From: Legionella micdadei
Lineage (GTDB): Bacteria; Pseudomonadota; Gammaproteobacteria; Legionellales; Legionellaceae
Length of the DNA stretch: 64,000 bases
Assembly: GCF_000953635.1 (NCBI RefSeq)
Contig: NZ_LN614830.1
Span: 1,727,001 to 1,791,000 of the forward strand
Direction: 5' to 3'
Program-made: the position numbers and the translations under genes
Part shown: piece by piece, positions 47,382-57,655 of the stretch
Numbering within the stretch: the first letter of the stretch is position 1
How the letters are laid out: the number at the start of each line of letters is the position of its first letter
The notes under the pieces: generated by a model
The model's database searches: none
Told to the model about the DNA's origin: nothing
Seen by the model: only the letters and a program-made list of their open reading frames with translations

Positions 47382-47721
47382 TTTAACACCAGATGGATCG
47401 GATTTTAAACGACTCTGTTTTAACATCATCGGTATCCGCATCATGCAAAAGATTCTTATTGCGTCAGGAGATAATTGTTTGGAAATAGTTGCAAAAAATT
47501 GCTTTTCAAAGCGAGCGTTGCTGAACGAACATAATGATCAATTTTTCATGGTGAATTAACGAACGTTTCCTAAGATACCCTAAAATAAAGAGATGGAGCC
47601 TTAGATGAGATTTGATGCAGCCAAGGAAGCGAGAGGCACGAGCGAGGCTGGCAGTCCATGGTCAGAACCCAGATTGGGAGCTCCGAATTATCAAAAGACT
47701 TGCCCCTGCTTCTTTCTGTAA
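47382..47721. other. Intergenic region without recognisable genes
   Basis: About 340 bases. A 74-codon frame (47335-47559) that overlaps the recombinase remnant has no family resemblance and no ribosome site, so it is not called. No tRNA or repeat is evident. Confidence 0.5.
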
Positions 47722-48585
47722 TTACGGGTGGGGTGGTTTCTCATCATCCTTTTCGTCAGGAGATTCTAATAATTTTTTTAGATCACTCAAATTCTTCTTA
47801 AACTGATTTATTTGAAGTACATTGACATTACTGCTTTCGGTAGCCACACGCTGTGGCTTTGCTAATTGCCTAGCCTCTTCCTCAGAAATAGGTGAGATGC
47901 AATCGATAGGTGCTGTGTATATAGTAGGGGTTTCGGTTTTTATTCTACTAAAGTCATGCCCGCCACCAAAGACTAATAAGACATCATTCATTCCCGCATC
48001 TTGAGCTGCTTTGATACAGTGATCAACCGCTTGTGCTTCCCGCAGAGGTCTCCATTTTTGTTCAGTTTCTTTAAGCTGCTCCATATTATTCTTTGCTGCC
48101 TCTATGTCCTCATGAAGTTGGGACCATGTATCAGGGTCTATGGAGGGATAAACTTTGGGTATTAATCCGAGAGAACATAGAATAGGTGCAGCATGATGTT
48201 TCACCAACACTTCCCTTTGCTGAGAAGTTAATTTTGCAAAATCATTGTCAAAAGTCTCCTTGCTAAAGAGACTAAGTTCTTCTTCACCAATTTCATCGTT
48301 TCCATAAGAGCGCTCATGATCAAGCCCTTCCTGAACGACAACCGCTTGAGGGTGCTTAAGAATCTCTTGCGCGACCGCGAATTGTGAAGCAGCTATTTTG
48401 GTTTTTAGGACTTGAGATGAATCAGTAAACATTGAATCTGTATGCTTATACATATCTTCTTTCGGCGCTCCATGGAGCATCTTTATATGAGTAATTACAA
48501 CAGTTCGTGGATCCATAGTATTTTTCAATAATGAATTAATTTTAAATTGTATAGGTAAAATAAGATTTGTTGTCAATGTGTGCAT
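47722..48585 (-). CDS. Orphan protein, weak resemblance to ChaN/TraB (Tiki) superfamily; effector candidate
   Basis: 287 aa from 48585, or 264 aa from ATG 48516 (MDPRTVVITHIKMLHG), which looks the more natural start. Three spaced motifs, THIKMLHG near the start, AVVVQEGLDHERS about 60 residues later and VLLVFGGGHDF near 215, recall the metal-binding motifs of the ChaN/TraB/Tiki group. C-terminal 50 residues are a charged helix with an acidic end. Assignment is tentative; it may instead be a translocated effector. Confidence 0.5.
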   Translation of the reverse strand: MHTLTTNLILPIQFKINSLLKNTMDPRTVVITHIKMLHGAPKEDMYKHTDSMFTDSSQVLKTKIAASQFAVAQEILKHPQAVVVQEGLDHERSYGNDEIGEEELSLFSKETFDNDFAKLTSQQREVLVKHHAAPILCSLGLIPKVYPSIDPDTWSQLHEDIEAAKNNMEQLKETEQKWRPLREAQAVDHCIKAAQDAGMNDVLLVFGGGHDFSRIKTETPTIYTAPIDCISPISEEEARQLAKPQRVATESSNVNVLQINQFKKNLSDLKKLLESPDEKDDEKPPHP

Positions 48586-49004
48586 CGAGCAGAAGATGAT
48601 CGATGGTCGCGCTATCTCATGAGAGATTCCGGGACCTCCCAGTCCCCGAAATCAGCTAGGACTCCTTTAACATAGATAATCCGCTTTAAATTTTGTTTAT
48701 GCTATATTTTTTGGGGAGGAATATCCGTAAAAAGAAACCATTATTTACGGGTCGAAGAGTATTATAAGAACAATTGGCATTTTAATTGCCAATCATAATT
48801 TAGATAAATCAGGGATTAGATTAGCATTTAACTTGTTTCGGGTTCATTGCAGATAATAATAAACAATTTAAAGCAATCTTATTTATTGAATAAACTCCGA
48901 TAGATCCGTTTTTAAACTAAAGCGATGCTACACTAATTTAACATTTATCATCAGGACTAGATTAATAATGGGAATTATGGTTTACATCTACTCTGAAATT
49001 AAAT
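48586..49004. other. Intergenic region with one GC-rich hairpin
   Basis: About 420 bases with no gene. A stem-loop at 48625-48653 (GATTCCGGGAC against GTCCCCGAAATC, one mismatch and one bulge, loop CTCCCA) is the only clear structure; it is less AT-rich than its surroundings. It has no T-run. Confidence 0.45.
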
Positions 49005-49172
49005 TTACTTTATCCAGAAAACACGAACTACGATATATAAGATTGTCATCCCTATGATAGGTATAACAATAAAGGCCAAAAAGTTAAAAAAACCTATTCG
49101 ATTTTCCGGAGATTGGTTATAAAATTTTTTAAAAATTTTCCATTCTCGTTTAAAAAAATTGTTTTTAGCCAT
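49005..49172 (-). CDS. 55-aa single-pass membrane protein
   Basis: MAKNNFFKREWKIFKKFYNQ leads into a hydrophobic helix (FLAFIVIPIIGMTILYIVV) and a short tail. AAGGA precedes the ATG at 49172. The basic N-terminus would stay in the cytosol. It diverges from the flippase gene. No family recognised. Confidence 0.55.
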   Translation of the reverse strand: MAKNNFFKREWKIFKKFYNQSPENRIGFFNFLAFIVIPIIGMTILYIVVRVFWIK

Positions 49173-49346
49173 TATCAAAGATCCTTAATCTTATTAATTT
49201 TAATCACTAAGAGTATACCAACCCGTGCGAAGAACTGACTAGCATAGTTTAGGAATATTCAAGTTGATAAGTTTAAAGGATACAATTTAAACTTATCATT
49301 CCCATCTTTGCTATATTAAACGTAACTCAAGTATTTTAGAGAACAA

Positions 49347-50666
49347 ATGATCTTTGCATTTAATTTGTTCCTGCTAATAGCCGATCAGTTCATGCTATTT
49401 CTGATCAACTTAATGGTGGCAAGACATGCTGGGACATCGGCCTTTGGAGACTTTACCGTTGCGGTAAACGCCCTATTTTTAATTGGTACATTAATGACGA
49501 TGGGACTGGATTCTATCGTTGCCCATTTTATACCCAAATACTATGTCAAAAAAAAGCATCTCGAAATTCACGCGCTGGCTATATCAATTAGAAACTTTCT
49601 TCAACCGATCTACTTATCGTTTTTTGTTGGTAGCCTTCTTTTAAGTTCAGCAATTATTGCACTCGGCTATTCACTTGAAGATATCCAACAATTTAATATT
49701 AGTCATCTTATAACCTTATTTCTTTGGGGCGCTATCGTTGTTTCAATTTATAACATTTATATCCAACTGTTTCGTGCGGTAGGCTTCATGCGAACGGCTG
49801 TTATCTTAAATATGTTACAAACCATCCTCTACTTTCTATTTACTGTATTTACTTACCTCTATTTCAATGACATTTTATTTCACAATAATTCTCAGTATTT
49901 TGCGCATATAATGCTGATAATTATTATTCTTAGTTATATAGTTATCGGGATATTATTTATCATAATTCACCAGAAAACAAAATTAAAGCTTCATGTTGGT
50001 CATAGGGATGATATTAAGATTAAAACAACTGCTTGGAAGAATAAAATAGTTGGCTATACCATACAAAATCTCGATCGATATGCTTTTACAGTAACACCAT
50101 TATTACTTACTGAATGGTTAAAGAAAGATACCTATATTGTTGGTTTATTTTCTGCCGTAATTACAATTATTTCTTTAGGATTTGCAGCATTAAGCCCTAT
50201 CAATATTTTAATAAAACCTGAAATTTCAGCTTCTTTTGCTCAGGGGAGAGAATGTCTACTAAACACTACAAAAAAATACATTTATATTTGCCTGGCAATT
50301 GCTTGTTTAATTGTGACTGTTATCGGTATTTTCGCCGAACAAATTTTATATTTATTTAAATCAAATTTTATTGAGGTATTACCTTATATCTACATCTCAT
50401 TAATTAATTTAATTTGTTATGCTGTATCTATGCCTTTAACACTCATGATTCAATACTCGAGTGAAGGAAGCAAAATTGGAGCACAGTTTACAATTTATAT
50501 TCTGTTGGCACAAATTGCCGCTTGCATCATTTTCATTTCTTGGCTTGGTTTAATGGGCACAATGATTTGCTACGTTGGAATTAATATTATCTACCTGATA
50601 ACAGCTTTTCTCATTGCTTATAATATCTATCAACAAGAACCATTGGAAGGTCATGAAATTGTGTAG
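49347..50666 (+). CDS. Polysaccharide flippase (Wzx/MATE-like)
   Basis: A 439-aa membrane protein with 12 or so hydrophobic helices. The opening (NLFLLIADQFMLFLINLMVA, ARHAGTSAFGDFTV) and the motif MGLDSIVAHFIPKYY are typical of oligosaccharide/polysaccharide flippases of the MVF group, which move lipid-linked glycans across the inner membrane. It stands alone, without a glycan gene cluster, so the substrate is unknown. Confidence 0.8.
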   Translation: MIFAFNLFLLIADQFMLFLINLMVARHAGTSAFGDFTVAVNALFLIGTLMTMGLDSIVAHFIPKYYVKKKHLEIHALAISIRNFLQPIYLSFFVGSLLLSSAIIALGYSLEDIQQFNISHLITLFLWGAIVVSIYNIYIQLFRAVGFMRTAVILNMLQTILYFLFTVFTYLYFNDILFHNNSQYFAHIMLIIIILSYIVIGILFIIIHQKTKLKLHVGHRDDIKIKTTAWKNKIVGYTIQNLDRYAFTVTPLLLTEWLKKDTYIVGLFSAVITIISLGFAALSPINILIKPEISASFAQGRECLLNTTKKYIYICLAIACLIVTVIGIFAEQILYLFKSNFIEVLPYIYISLINLICYAVSMPLTLMIQYSSEGSKIGAQFTIYILLAQIAACIIFISWLGLMGTMICYVGINIIYLITAFLIAYNIYQQEPLEGHEIV

Positions 50667-50766
50667 CTCATACGCTTCTTGGTACAATGAGATCTTCCTT
50701 TCTTTGGAAAAATTGTTTTATTATTAGAACGTTAATCTATTTTAATTAACCAAAGAGTATCGATAG

Positions 50767-51072
50767 ATGAAATTTAGATCATTTGCTTTTATTTTTTTAA
50801 CTCCAGGTTTTTCTTCTGAAACAAATACGATTCTTACTGAAAAGGATGGCTACCGATTTAAAGCTGTGGGTATAGACATGGGTAAAAAAGAACAAGTTAT
50901 TGAGATTGCAAAGGAACTTGTTAAAGACGATTATCAGATGATTGAACTATGTGGCGGATTTGGCCCCGAATGGATACATAAAGTATCAGCAGCGTTAGAT
51001 CAAAAAGTACCTGTTGGCGGTGTATTTTACGGACCGCAATTTCGCCAGCAACTAGCCGATTTATTTAAATAA
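50767..51072 (+). CDS. DUF6506 family protein
   Basis: A 101-aa protein: FRSFAFIFLTPGFSSETNTI, then ELCGGFGPEWIHKVSAALDQ and PVGGVFYGPQ, which is the pattern of the DUF6506 family, cytosolic small alpha/beta proteins of unknown function. Single gene; its neighbours give no clue. Confidence 0.75.
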   Translation: MKFRSFAFIFLTPGFSSETNTILTEKDGYRFKAVGIDMGKKEQVIEIAKELVKDDYQMIELCGGFGPEWIHKVSAALDQKVPVGGVFYGPQFRQQLADLFK

Positions 51073-51170
51073 TTTTTGTAGTATCTTTCCTCTATCAAAA
51101 GTTTAAGTAATCTTATCTTAAGCTTTTCAATCTATAATTAATTTGTAGATCTTAATATGAGGCCTTAAAA

Positions 51171-53105
51171 ATGGCGCTGCCTTTCTGGCCTACTATCACA
51201 CTGAGTGGTTTAGATAGTATTGATGAATCAATTCAACAAGAGCATTTGGCTTGGGTGAAGAAGAATGTTCCTGTGTGTATTGATCCTCAATTAGAAAATG
51301 AACATTATTCTATCCTAAATTATCCAGAATTATGGTCTGGTGCCCGCTTTTTTGAAACTGAAATAACCACCACTGTAGATAAAAAGTCAGCTTCAGAAGA
51401 GATAACCCAGTTAATTGCAAAAGCCAAAAAGGATCATCCTGAACAAGAAGAAGAAATTAAGGCTTTTGAGAAAAAATACACAAAATACCTTACTACTTTA
51501 AAAGAGCGCTCTTTATTAAAAGCGATTCATCAAACGCTGGATAGCATTGATTGTCCCGAGGAAAGTGAGAAAGATTTTGCTTTAATTAGAGCCGAATTTC
51601 GTAAAGTTTTAGATACCTCCTCCCTGCTTAATATGCAAACCCGCTATGAGTGCTTGCAAGCGCATAAAGACATCACGTTGCAATGCTATGCCTTGCGTGA
51701 TAAAGCTAACTCTGATCCACATACCAAAGAAAAAGTACAGCAACTCGAAATTCTTTCAAAGCGCCTTCTTGATATCCATTATGAAGGTGCAAAAAAAATG
51801 ACTATCACAGATGCAATTGCTCAGGATGTAGCAACCACAACCTCTTTTATAGGGCTAGCTACAGCCATTCCTGCAGCGATATTAGGTATAATGGGGTTTG
51901 CCTTTCCGCCGCTACTTGTCCCTGCAGGAATTTTAGGTTCTATTAGTTTTGTTTCTTATACTTCCACTGTTATTTCAGCAATAAAAATGGCCCATGAAGC
52001 AATTGGATACGGACGTGGGCCTAATCCGAGTGATGTTAAATGGTTTGTTGCGGATGTTCTACTTTCTCCCTTAAATCTTGCTGGCGGTCTTATTTTTGCA
52101 AAGCTAGCCAATTCATTTCGCTCCCTAAAGGCAAAATCAATAATCAACACGGTGAGTGATGTTTGGAATAATGTTGTTAGTAATATTTTTCCAGATACTG
52201 TAGAAACGAAAGAAGTAGCAAGCGACATGCTCGAAGTGGGTTCGGTATTCACAGCGAAAGGACAATTAAAAAATACAGTCACGGCCACCTCATGGCAAAA
52301 AATGAGAAGTATTTTGGCTGCCTCAGATGGTGAGGCAGTAACTAAGGTAATGGATACAAAAGAAAAAATCACACTCTTAAATCAAGGAAAACAAAGACTT
52401 TCCCGAAGCAAAGAATATCGAGAAAATTATGAAGAATTAAGGACTCTTTTATCCAAGGTCGACGATGAGCCACTGTTGGAAGCACTAGAAGCTTATATCA
52501 ACCTTGAAGAAGTCCAAACCAGTGTAGATAAAAACCGGTATGCCCTAGAGGCTCAAGCTAAAATCTTAGCTTTAGAAAAAATTGTAACTCTTTGCGATTC
52601 ACAGCAGACCAATCCAGTGAACAATACGATTAAGAAGCTTGCAGTTAAATTGGATGAACATATCATCAAGAATTACTCTGGCTTTGAAAGTTTAAGAGAA
52701 ACTGTTGCTTATGGTCGTGATTTTGCCTATGTCAGGCCAAATGGAAAAGAGCAAGAAAATAGTTTACCAGTAACAAAAAGCTACCATGGTCATATTCTTC
52801 TTTGGGATCTTGGTTTTAAAGGGTTACAAACCTCAGATCAGGCAAAAAAAATTAAAAATGCAATTATGGATTATAAACAATTGAAGCCAGACTGCGGCAT
52901 TACCGATAGAATTAAGGCCTTGGAAACTATCCATTTGTATTGCCAGGAGTACCTTGATCCCTGTAACGGCAACCAAGCGAAAGGAAGATATCGTTATGTG
53001 CAAGATCTTTCCACAAACGTGACAAAAGAACTCGATAATTTAAGAGAGCTTGCAGCGGAAAGCGATCCAGAATCTCCAGTTTTAGTTGGGTTTAAAGCCC
53101 GTTGA
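51171..53105 (+). CDS. Orphan 644-aa protein with membrane segments, candidate effector
   Basis: No family recognised. N-terminal 200 residues are charged and helical with coiled-coil character (about 65-130). Two adjacent hydrophobic segments at about 222-265 (FIGLATAIPAAILGIMGFAF and PPLLVPAGILGSISFV) form a likely membrane hairpin, followed by a third weaker one near 300. The C-terminal 250 residues are helical. Large, orphan and membrane-inserting fits a Dot/Icm effector acting at host membranes; this is inference. Confidence 0.6.
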   Translation: MALPFWPTITLSGLDSIDESIQQEHLAWVKKNVPVCIDPQLENEHYSILNYPELWSGARFFETEITTTVDKKSASEEITQLIAKAKKDHPEQEEEIKAFEKKYTKYLTTLKERSLLKAIHQTLDSIDCPEESEKDFALIRAEFRKVLDTSSLLNMQTRYECLQAHKDITLQCYALRDKANSDPHTKEKVQQLEILSKRLLDIHYEGAKKMTITDAIAQDVATTTSFIGLATAIPAAILGIMGFAFPPLLVPAGILGSISFVSYTSTVISAIKMAHEAIGYGRGPNPSDVKWFVADVLLSPLNLAGGLIFAKLANSFRSLKAKSIINTVSDVWNNVVSNIFPDTVETKEVASDMLEVGSVFTAKGQLKNTVTATSWQKMRSILAASDGEAVTKVMDTKEKITLLNQGKQRLSRSKEYRENYEELRTLLSKVDDEPLLEALEAYINLEEVQTSVDKNRYALEAQAKILALEKIVTLCDSQQTNPVNNTIKKLAVKLDEHIIKNYSGFESLRETVAYGRDFAYVRPNGKEQENSLPVTKSYHGHILLWDLGFKGLQTSDQAKKIKNAIMDYKQLKPDCGITDRIKALETIHLYCQEYLDPCNGNQAKGRYRYVQDLSTNVTKELDNLRELAAESDPESPVLVGFKAR

Positions 53106-53248
53106 TGAATGTAAAATAATAGTTAGCCTCTTTAATCAATTGTTGAGTATAACATTTTGTGAGAAAATTTGTGCTCAAATTATAACCTTAGTCAATATAA
53201 GCGTGGAGATTTGAGCTATTTCCTCTAACATATTGATAATTAATCATT

Positions 53249-53524
53249 TCAAATTAATTTATTGTAATTTTTGATCAAATTAAAAAAAGTAAGAAAACCG
53301 TATTTACTCAATTGTTTGAATCGACTACCTTTTCGAGCTAGCTTGCCACTTTGCCAGCCACCGAGAAAAGCAGGAAGAAGCATTGCAACTAAAAAATACT
53401 GGTTTTTGGCAATAAGTTGTGCAAAATAATACCTGTGCTTAGTTTCATTTTTTTTAGCTAACTTAACCTTCGCCTCTAGTTCGGCTATGGATTTCAAGAG
53501 CTCTTTCCTCTGATTCACTTTCAT
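53249..53524 (-). CDS. YqjK-like small membrane-associated protein
   Basis: 91 aa from the ATG at 53524 (MKVNQRKELLKSIAELEAKV), with AGAAGGGG before it; an earlier start at 53566 is possible. A helical N-terminus and a weak hydrophobic segment (FLVAMLLPAFLGGWQ) follow. It overlaps the YqjE-like gene by 62 bases and completes the yqjD-yqjE-yqjK order known in enterobacteria. Confidence 0.6.
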   Translation of the reverse strand: MKVNQRKELLKSIAELEAKVKLAKKNETKHRYYFAQLIAKNQYFLVAMLLPAFLGGWQSGKLARKGSRFKQLSKYGFLTFFNLIKNYNKLI

Positions 53525-53873
53525 CCCCTTCTTCAGGCGTTCTAAGGCAATCTCTTGTACGTGCAAAACTCATTTGCTTTAAGCGTTGCTTAACATCATT
53601 GATGAAATAAAAGGTTAAAGCCAAATTGAGCAATAATATTGTAATCATAGCAGTTAAAGGTTGTTTAGTTAGATGGATTATTACATAACCGATCAAGACC
53701 ATTAGTGTTAGCCAAATTGTAATTGTTAGAGCTAAAAGAACAATCAAGCCAAAAAGAAAGGGTAAAAAGTTTAATCCAGCTAGTTTAGCTTCCAACTTAA
53801 ATAGAGCATATATTCCTTTAGCATAATCCGTTTTACTCGAAATAAGCCCTTTAAAGTGTTCAAAAAATTTCAT
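53463..53873 (-). CDS. YqjE-like membrane protein (phage-holin-superfamily III fold)
   Basis: A 136-aa protein with two transmembrane helices (FLPFLFGLIVLLALTITIWL and the following segment to about 85) in the pattern of YqjE/DUF1469 proteins, and a hydrophilic, acidic C-terminal tail. The start overlaps the stop of the DUF883 gene (TAATG). Such proteins are associated with the inner membrane and stress growth; exact role unknown. Confidence 0.65.
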   Translation of the reverse strand: MKFFEHFKGLISSKTDYAKGIYALFKLEAKLAGLNFLPFLFGLIVLLALTITIWLTLMVLIGYVIIHLTKQPLTAMITILLLNLALTFYFINDVKQRLKQMSFARTRDCLRTPEEGDESESEERALEIHSRTRGEG

Positions 53874-54148
53874 TATTTTTTAAGTAAAGACGATATAATA
53901 AAGCCTATACAACCTGCGATCAGTAATGAAGTGAGCGGTTTTTCTTTCACGTGTTGTACAAGATTATCTGTGCATTCTTTTACGCTATCTTGCGCATGAC
54001 AGACCGTTTTTTTACTTTCCTCGTAAAATTCATTAGCCTTTTCTTTTACATGTTTATATAGCGCATCAGCGTGCTCCAGGCTTTCTTCAGCTTCTTTTTT
54101 TATTTTGTCGCCATCCACATTTAATTTAGGTGTGTTTTTTTTATCCAT
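53873..54148 (-). CDS. DUF883 (ElaB/YqjD) family membrane-anchored protein
   Basis: A 91-aa protein. AAAGGAG lies 8 bases before the ATG at 54148, which is preferred over a longer frame starting at 54226. A helical amphipathic body (EESLEHADALYKHVKEKANE) ends in a C-terminal helix (PLTSLLIAGCIGFIISSLLK), the layout of ElaB/YqjD proteins that tether ribosomes to the inner membrane in E. coli. First gene of the three-gene operon. Confidence 0.8.
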   Translation of the reverse strand: MDKKNTPKLNVDGDKIKKEAEESLEHADALYKHVKEKANEFYEESKKTVCHAQDSVKECTDNLVQHVKEKPLTSLLIAGCIGFIISSLLKK

Positions 54149-54278
54149 AGCTAAACTCCTTTGGAAGTGAATAATTGAGTAGGTTAGTGCGGCTCGATAT
54201 TTGGTTCTATCTATGCCAAATAACACAACCTACTCAGAAATTGCCTCGTTGCGTTTTGAACTTGATAATATTAATTAC

Positions 54279-55568
54279 TTAATTCTTACCAAATTGTTCA
54301 CGCTCTGTGCTTCCACCTAAGGCAGTGGTAGAAGTTTCCCCTTGCATAATAGTATTCTGCACAGCATCAAAATAACCTGTACCAACAAAAGCCTGATGTT
54401 TAGTGGCTCTAAAACCAAAGGCCTCTTGAGACATCTCCTTTTGCTGCATGCGTGAGTATGCGAACATTCCCTCTTCTTTATATGCTTTAGCAATTTCAAA
54501 CATACCTAAATTCAGACTATGCCAACCTGCTAGGGTAATAAACTGATATTTATATCCCATCTCAAAAAGTTGTTCTCTAAACGTCCTAAGATCTTGCTCT
54601 TTTAAATTTGCCTGCCAATTGAAAGAAGGTGAGCAATTGTAGCAAAGTATTTTTTTAGGAAATTTTTGACGGATAGCCTCCGCAAATTGACGTGCTTGTT
54701 GGATATTTGGTTTTGAGGTTTCACACCAAATCATATCCGCATACGGTGCATAAGCTAAACCTCGACTAATTGCTTGCTCAATACCGTTTTTTACATAATA
54801 AAATCCTTCAGAAGAACGTTTACCCGTCAAAAAAACACGATCGTTTTCATCAAAGTCACTAGTTATTAATGTAGCGGAATCGGCATCTGTACGCGCTATA
54901 ATGAGTGTTGGGACGGCACAAATATCAGCAGCTAGTCGAGCAGCGATCAACTTTTGGATGGCCTCAGAAGTTGGGATCAAAACCTTGCCTCCCATATGTC
55001 CACATTTTTTAGCCGACGAAAGCTGGTCTTCAAAATGAACTGCTGATGCCCCTGCTCTAATCATGTGCTTCATTAATTCAAAAGCATTTAAATTACCACC
55101 AAAACCGGCTTCAGCATCAGCAATGATGGGAGCATACCATTTTGTTGAACGATCCCCATCAAGGCTATGAATTTCGTCAGTACGTACTAAAGCATTGTTG
55201 ATTGACTCAACTAATTTAGGCACTGAATCTACAGGATATAAACTTTGATCAGGATACATCTGCCCTGCTGAGTTGTTATCTCCGGCAACCTGCCATCCTG
55301 AACAATAGATTGCTTTAAGACCAGCTTGCACAGCTTGGACAGCCTGGTTCCCTGTAAGGCAACCTAAAGCGGTAACAGGCGTATTCTCTTGTAACATAGA
55401 CCATAACTTTTCAGCACCATATTTTGCTAAGCTATATTCTATTTTCACGGATGGCCTTAGTTTAACAACTTCTTCGGTACTGTAAGGACGCTGAATTCCT
55501 GCCCAGCGAAGATTCGATTTCCAATCTTTATTTAACTGATTAATTTGTTCTTGCTGGTTCATGTTCAT
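54279..55568 (-). CDS. aceA: Isocitrate lyase
   Basis: A 429-aa enzyme cleaving isocitrate to succinate and glyoxylate. The signature [14 protein letters not shown] contains the catalytic cysteine C189, and metal-binding acidic residues are in [11 protein letters not shown]. Length fits the short bacterial ICL (about 430 aa). GGAAGGA precedes the ATG. It overlaps the end of aceB by 29 bases, so the two glyoxylate shunt genes form one operon with aceB first. Confidence 0.95.
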   Translation of the reverse strand: MNMNQQEQINQLNKDWKSNLRWAGIQRPYSTEEVVKLRPSVKIEYSLAKYGAEKLWSMLQENTPVTALGCLTGNQAVQAVQAGLKAIYCSGWQVAGDNNSAGQMYPDQSLYPVDSVPKLVESINNALVRTDEIHSLDGDRSTKWYAPIIADAEAGFGGNLNAFELMKHMIRAGASAVHFEDQLSSAKKCGHMGGKVLIPTSEAIQKLIAARLAADICAVPTLIIARTDADSATLITSDFDENDRVFLTGKRSSEGFYYVKNGIEQAISRGLAYAPYADMIWCETSKPNIQQARQFAEAIRQKFPKKILCYNCSPSFNWQANLKEQDLRTFREQLFEMGYKYQFITLAGWHSLNLGMFEIAKAYKEEGMFAYSRMQQKEMSQEAFGFRATKHQAFVGTGYFDAVQNTIMQGETSTTALGGSTEREQFGKN

Positions 55569-57174
55569 GGTATTCCTTCCTTTGGTTGTTAACTAACATT
55601 GGGTATGCAGGTAGGGTTAGAAACTCATCAAAATTATCTTTTGTTATCATCCCAACAAATAATTTAAATGCATTTCCTAGTTCTGGGTCCGTCAATCCTT
55701 TTTTTGTTATTTTAGTTTTAATCTTTTCTAACTCATCTGCTGCCAAAATATCGAACAAATCTTTGTCAAATTTTCGTCCATCAGACAGACGGACGGCAAA
55801 CTTTAGCCATTGCCATAATTGCGAGCGGCAAATTTCGGCAGTTGCTGCGTCTTCCATTAGATTATTGATAGGAACACAGCCATTTCCCTTAAGCCAAGAA
55901 TACAGGTATTGAATACCTACGCTGATATTGTTTCTTATACCTTGCTCTGTAACTTTCCCTTCTGGAACCTTTAGTAAATCACTTTGAGTGACGTTAGGGA
56001 TGGGCTGATGTTTGTGAATTTGATTTGCATCTGGCATTAACTCCTCGAATGCTTTAAGCGCAATCGGAATTAATCCTGGATGCGCAACCCAAGTTCCATC
56101 GTGGCCAGCACTGGCTTCACGTTTTTTATCAGCAAGAACCTTCTCCATAGCCTCATCGTTTGCTTTTTCATCTCCTTTAATGGGAATTTGTGCAGCCATT
56201 CCACCCATTGCATGGACACCTCTTCGATGGCAGGTTGCGATAAGTAAATGAACATAGGATTGAAGGAAATGAGTAGTCATTGTGACTTCCTGACGATCAG
56301 GCAAAACAAATTCGGAATGATTTCTGAATTTTTTAATAAAACTAAAAATATAATCCCAACGTCCACAATTTAAACCGGCTGAATGCTCTTTTAATTCATA
56401 CAAAATCTCATCCATTTCAAATGCGGCACTGATAGTTTCGATTAATACCGTTGCTCTAATCGTACCGCGTGAAATATTAAGCAGTTGCTGGGCACGGCAA
56501 AATATGTCATTCCATAGTCTGGCTTCTAAATGGGATTCTATTTTTGGTAGATAAAAATAAGGCCCGCTGCCCTGCGCTATTAGTTTTCTTGCGTTGTGAT
56601 AAAAAAATAGGCTGAAATCAAAAATTGATGCTGATACTGGTTGATTGTTAATCAGAACATGCGCTTCATCAAGATGCCAGCCCCGCGGTCTAACCATTAA
56701 TGTTGCCGTTATCGGGTTAAGTTTATATTCTTTATCGTTTTCTGGATTTCGAAAAGCAATTGTTTTATCAACTGCATCACACAGATTAAGTTGACCTTGG
56801 ATACAATTATCCCAAGTTGGCGAATTAGAATCTTCAAAATCAGCCATGAACACCTTTGCACCGCTGTTTAACGCATTGATAATCATTTTGCGATCGACAG
56901 GGCCAGTAATCTCGACACGCCTGTCGAGTAAATCATAAGGGATTTCTGCAGCTTGCCAATTTCCGGCGCGTACATGCTCCGTTTCTTTAAGGAAATTAGG
57001 ATAGAGTCCTTGATCAAATTGTTTTTGTTTTTCTTGCCTTAACTTAAGAAGCTCTTTGCGGCGTGGTCCAAACTCAACCTCAAGTGTCTTAAAAAAAGCC
57101 AATGCCTCGGGAGTTAACATCCTGGCAAAATTATCATTAAGTTTTGGTATTATTGTTACATCCTGTATGATCAT
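55540..57174 (-). CDS. aceB: Malate synthase A
   Basis: A 544-aa enzyme condensing glyoxylate with acetyl-CoA to malate. Recognisable segments include [31 protein letters not shown], and [15 protein letters not shown], and later the GRWDYIFSF block. Length and sequence are those of isoform A (about 530-540 aa), not the long isoform G. First gene of the aceBA operon; control regions upstream (57175-57288) show no clear operator. Confidence 0.95.
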   Translation of the reverse strand: MIIQDVTIIPKLNDNFARMLTPEALAFFKTLEVEFGPRRKELLKLRQEKQKQFDQGLYPNFLKETEHVRAGNWQAAEIPYDLLDRRVEITGPVDRKMIINALNSGAKVFMADFEDSNSPTWDNCIQGQLNLCDAVDKTIAFRNPENDKEYKLNPITATLMVRPRGWHLDEAHVLINNQPVSASIFDFSLFFYHNARKLIAQGSGPYFYLPKIESHLEARLWNDIFCRAQQLLNISRGTIRATVLIETISAAFEMDEILYELKEHSAGLNCGRWDYIFSFIKKFRNHSEFVLPDRQEVTMTTHFLQSYVHLLIATCHRRGVHAMGGMAAQIPIKGDEKANDEAMEKVLADKKREASAGHDGTWVAHPGLIPIALKAFEELMPDANQIHKHQPIPNVTQSDLLKVPEGKVTEQGIRNNISVGIQYLYSWLKGNGCVPINNLMEDAATAEICRSQLWQWLKFAVRLSDGRKFDKDLFDILAADELEKIKTKITKKGLTDPELGNAFKLFVGMITKDNFDEFLTLPAYPMLVNNQRKEYHEHEPARTN

Positions 57175-57288
57175 TATTTGACCTTATTGAGTAATATTAG
57201 TTACGCATATCATTTGCAAACACTTTAAAGGCAAGAAATATGCCATGAGTATTTATTTGAACATAGTTAAGGCAGAATGCTATCGATG

Positions 57289-57609
57289 TTAAGCATTTTG
57301 TCCTGGCGATGCATGTCCATTGTGATCAAAATTCACTGTGCATGCATAACGGCATGAAGCATGTTTGGGAACTTTTTTTCCATTTTTGGTCATGTCAACA
57401 TCAGTATACCGACAAAGTATACTTGTTCCACGTCGATATAAATGACCAGCAGCTCCCTCTTGCTGAACCGATGAACCTGTCAAGTAATTATACAAACGTT
57501 TTGCTTCTTTACCTTTAAGAAGGAGACTGGTGGTAGTTGAGGCATGGATCGTGAAAGCAGTTAAAAGACCCACTGTAAATAAAGAAATTAATACTCGTGA
57601 TTTCATCAT
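57289..57609 (-). CDS. Secreted hypothetical protein, 106 aa
   Basis: Signal peptide at the N-terminus (MKSRVLISLFTVGLLTAFTI, cleavage probably after HAS). The mature part has four cysteines (LCRYTDVD, SCRYACTV) that could form disulphides. AGGAG precedes the double ATG. Located between aceB and the TPR gene. No family recognised. Confidence 0.6.
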   Translation of the reverse strand: MMKSRVLISLFTVGLLTAFTIHASTTTSLLLKGKEAKRLYNYLTGSSVQQEGAAGHLYRRGTSILCRYTDVDMTKNGKKVPKHASCRYACTVNFDHNGHASPGQNA

Positions 57610-57655
57610 TTGCTCCTGCAGTTAAGGAATCCTCACAAGTAATATTACATTGCTT

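Noticed and set aside
47335-47559. 74-codon frame after attR
   Set aside because: Overlaps the recombinase remnant, no ribosome site and no recognisable protein pattern.
54279-57174. Long malate synthase G or methylisocitrate pathway genes
   Set aside because: Length and motifs fit malate synthase A and isocitrate lyase (KKCGHMGGK motif).
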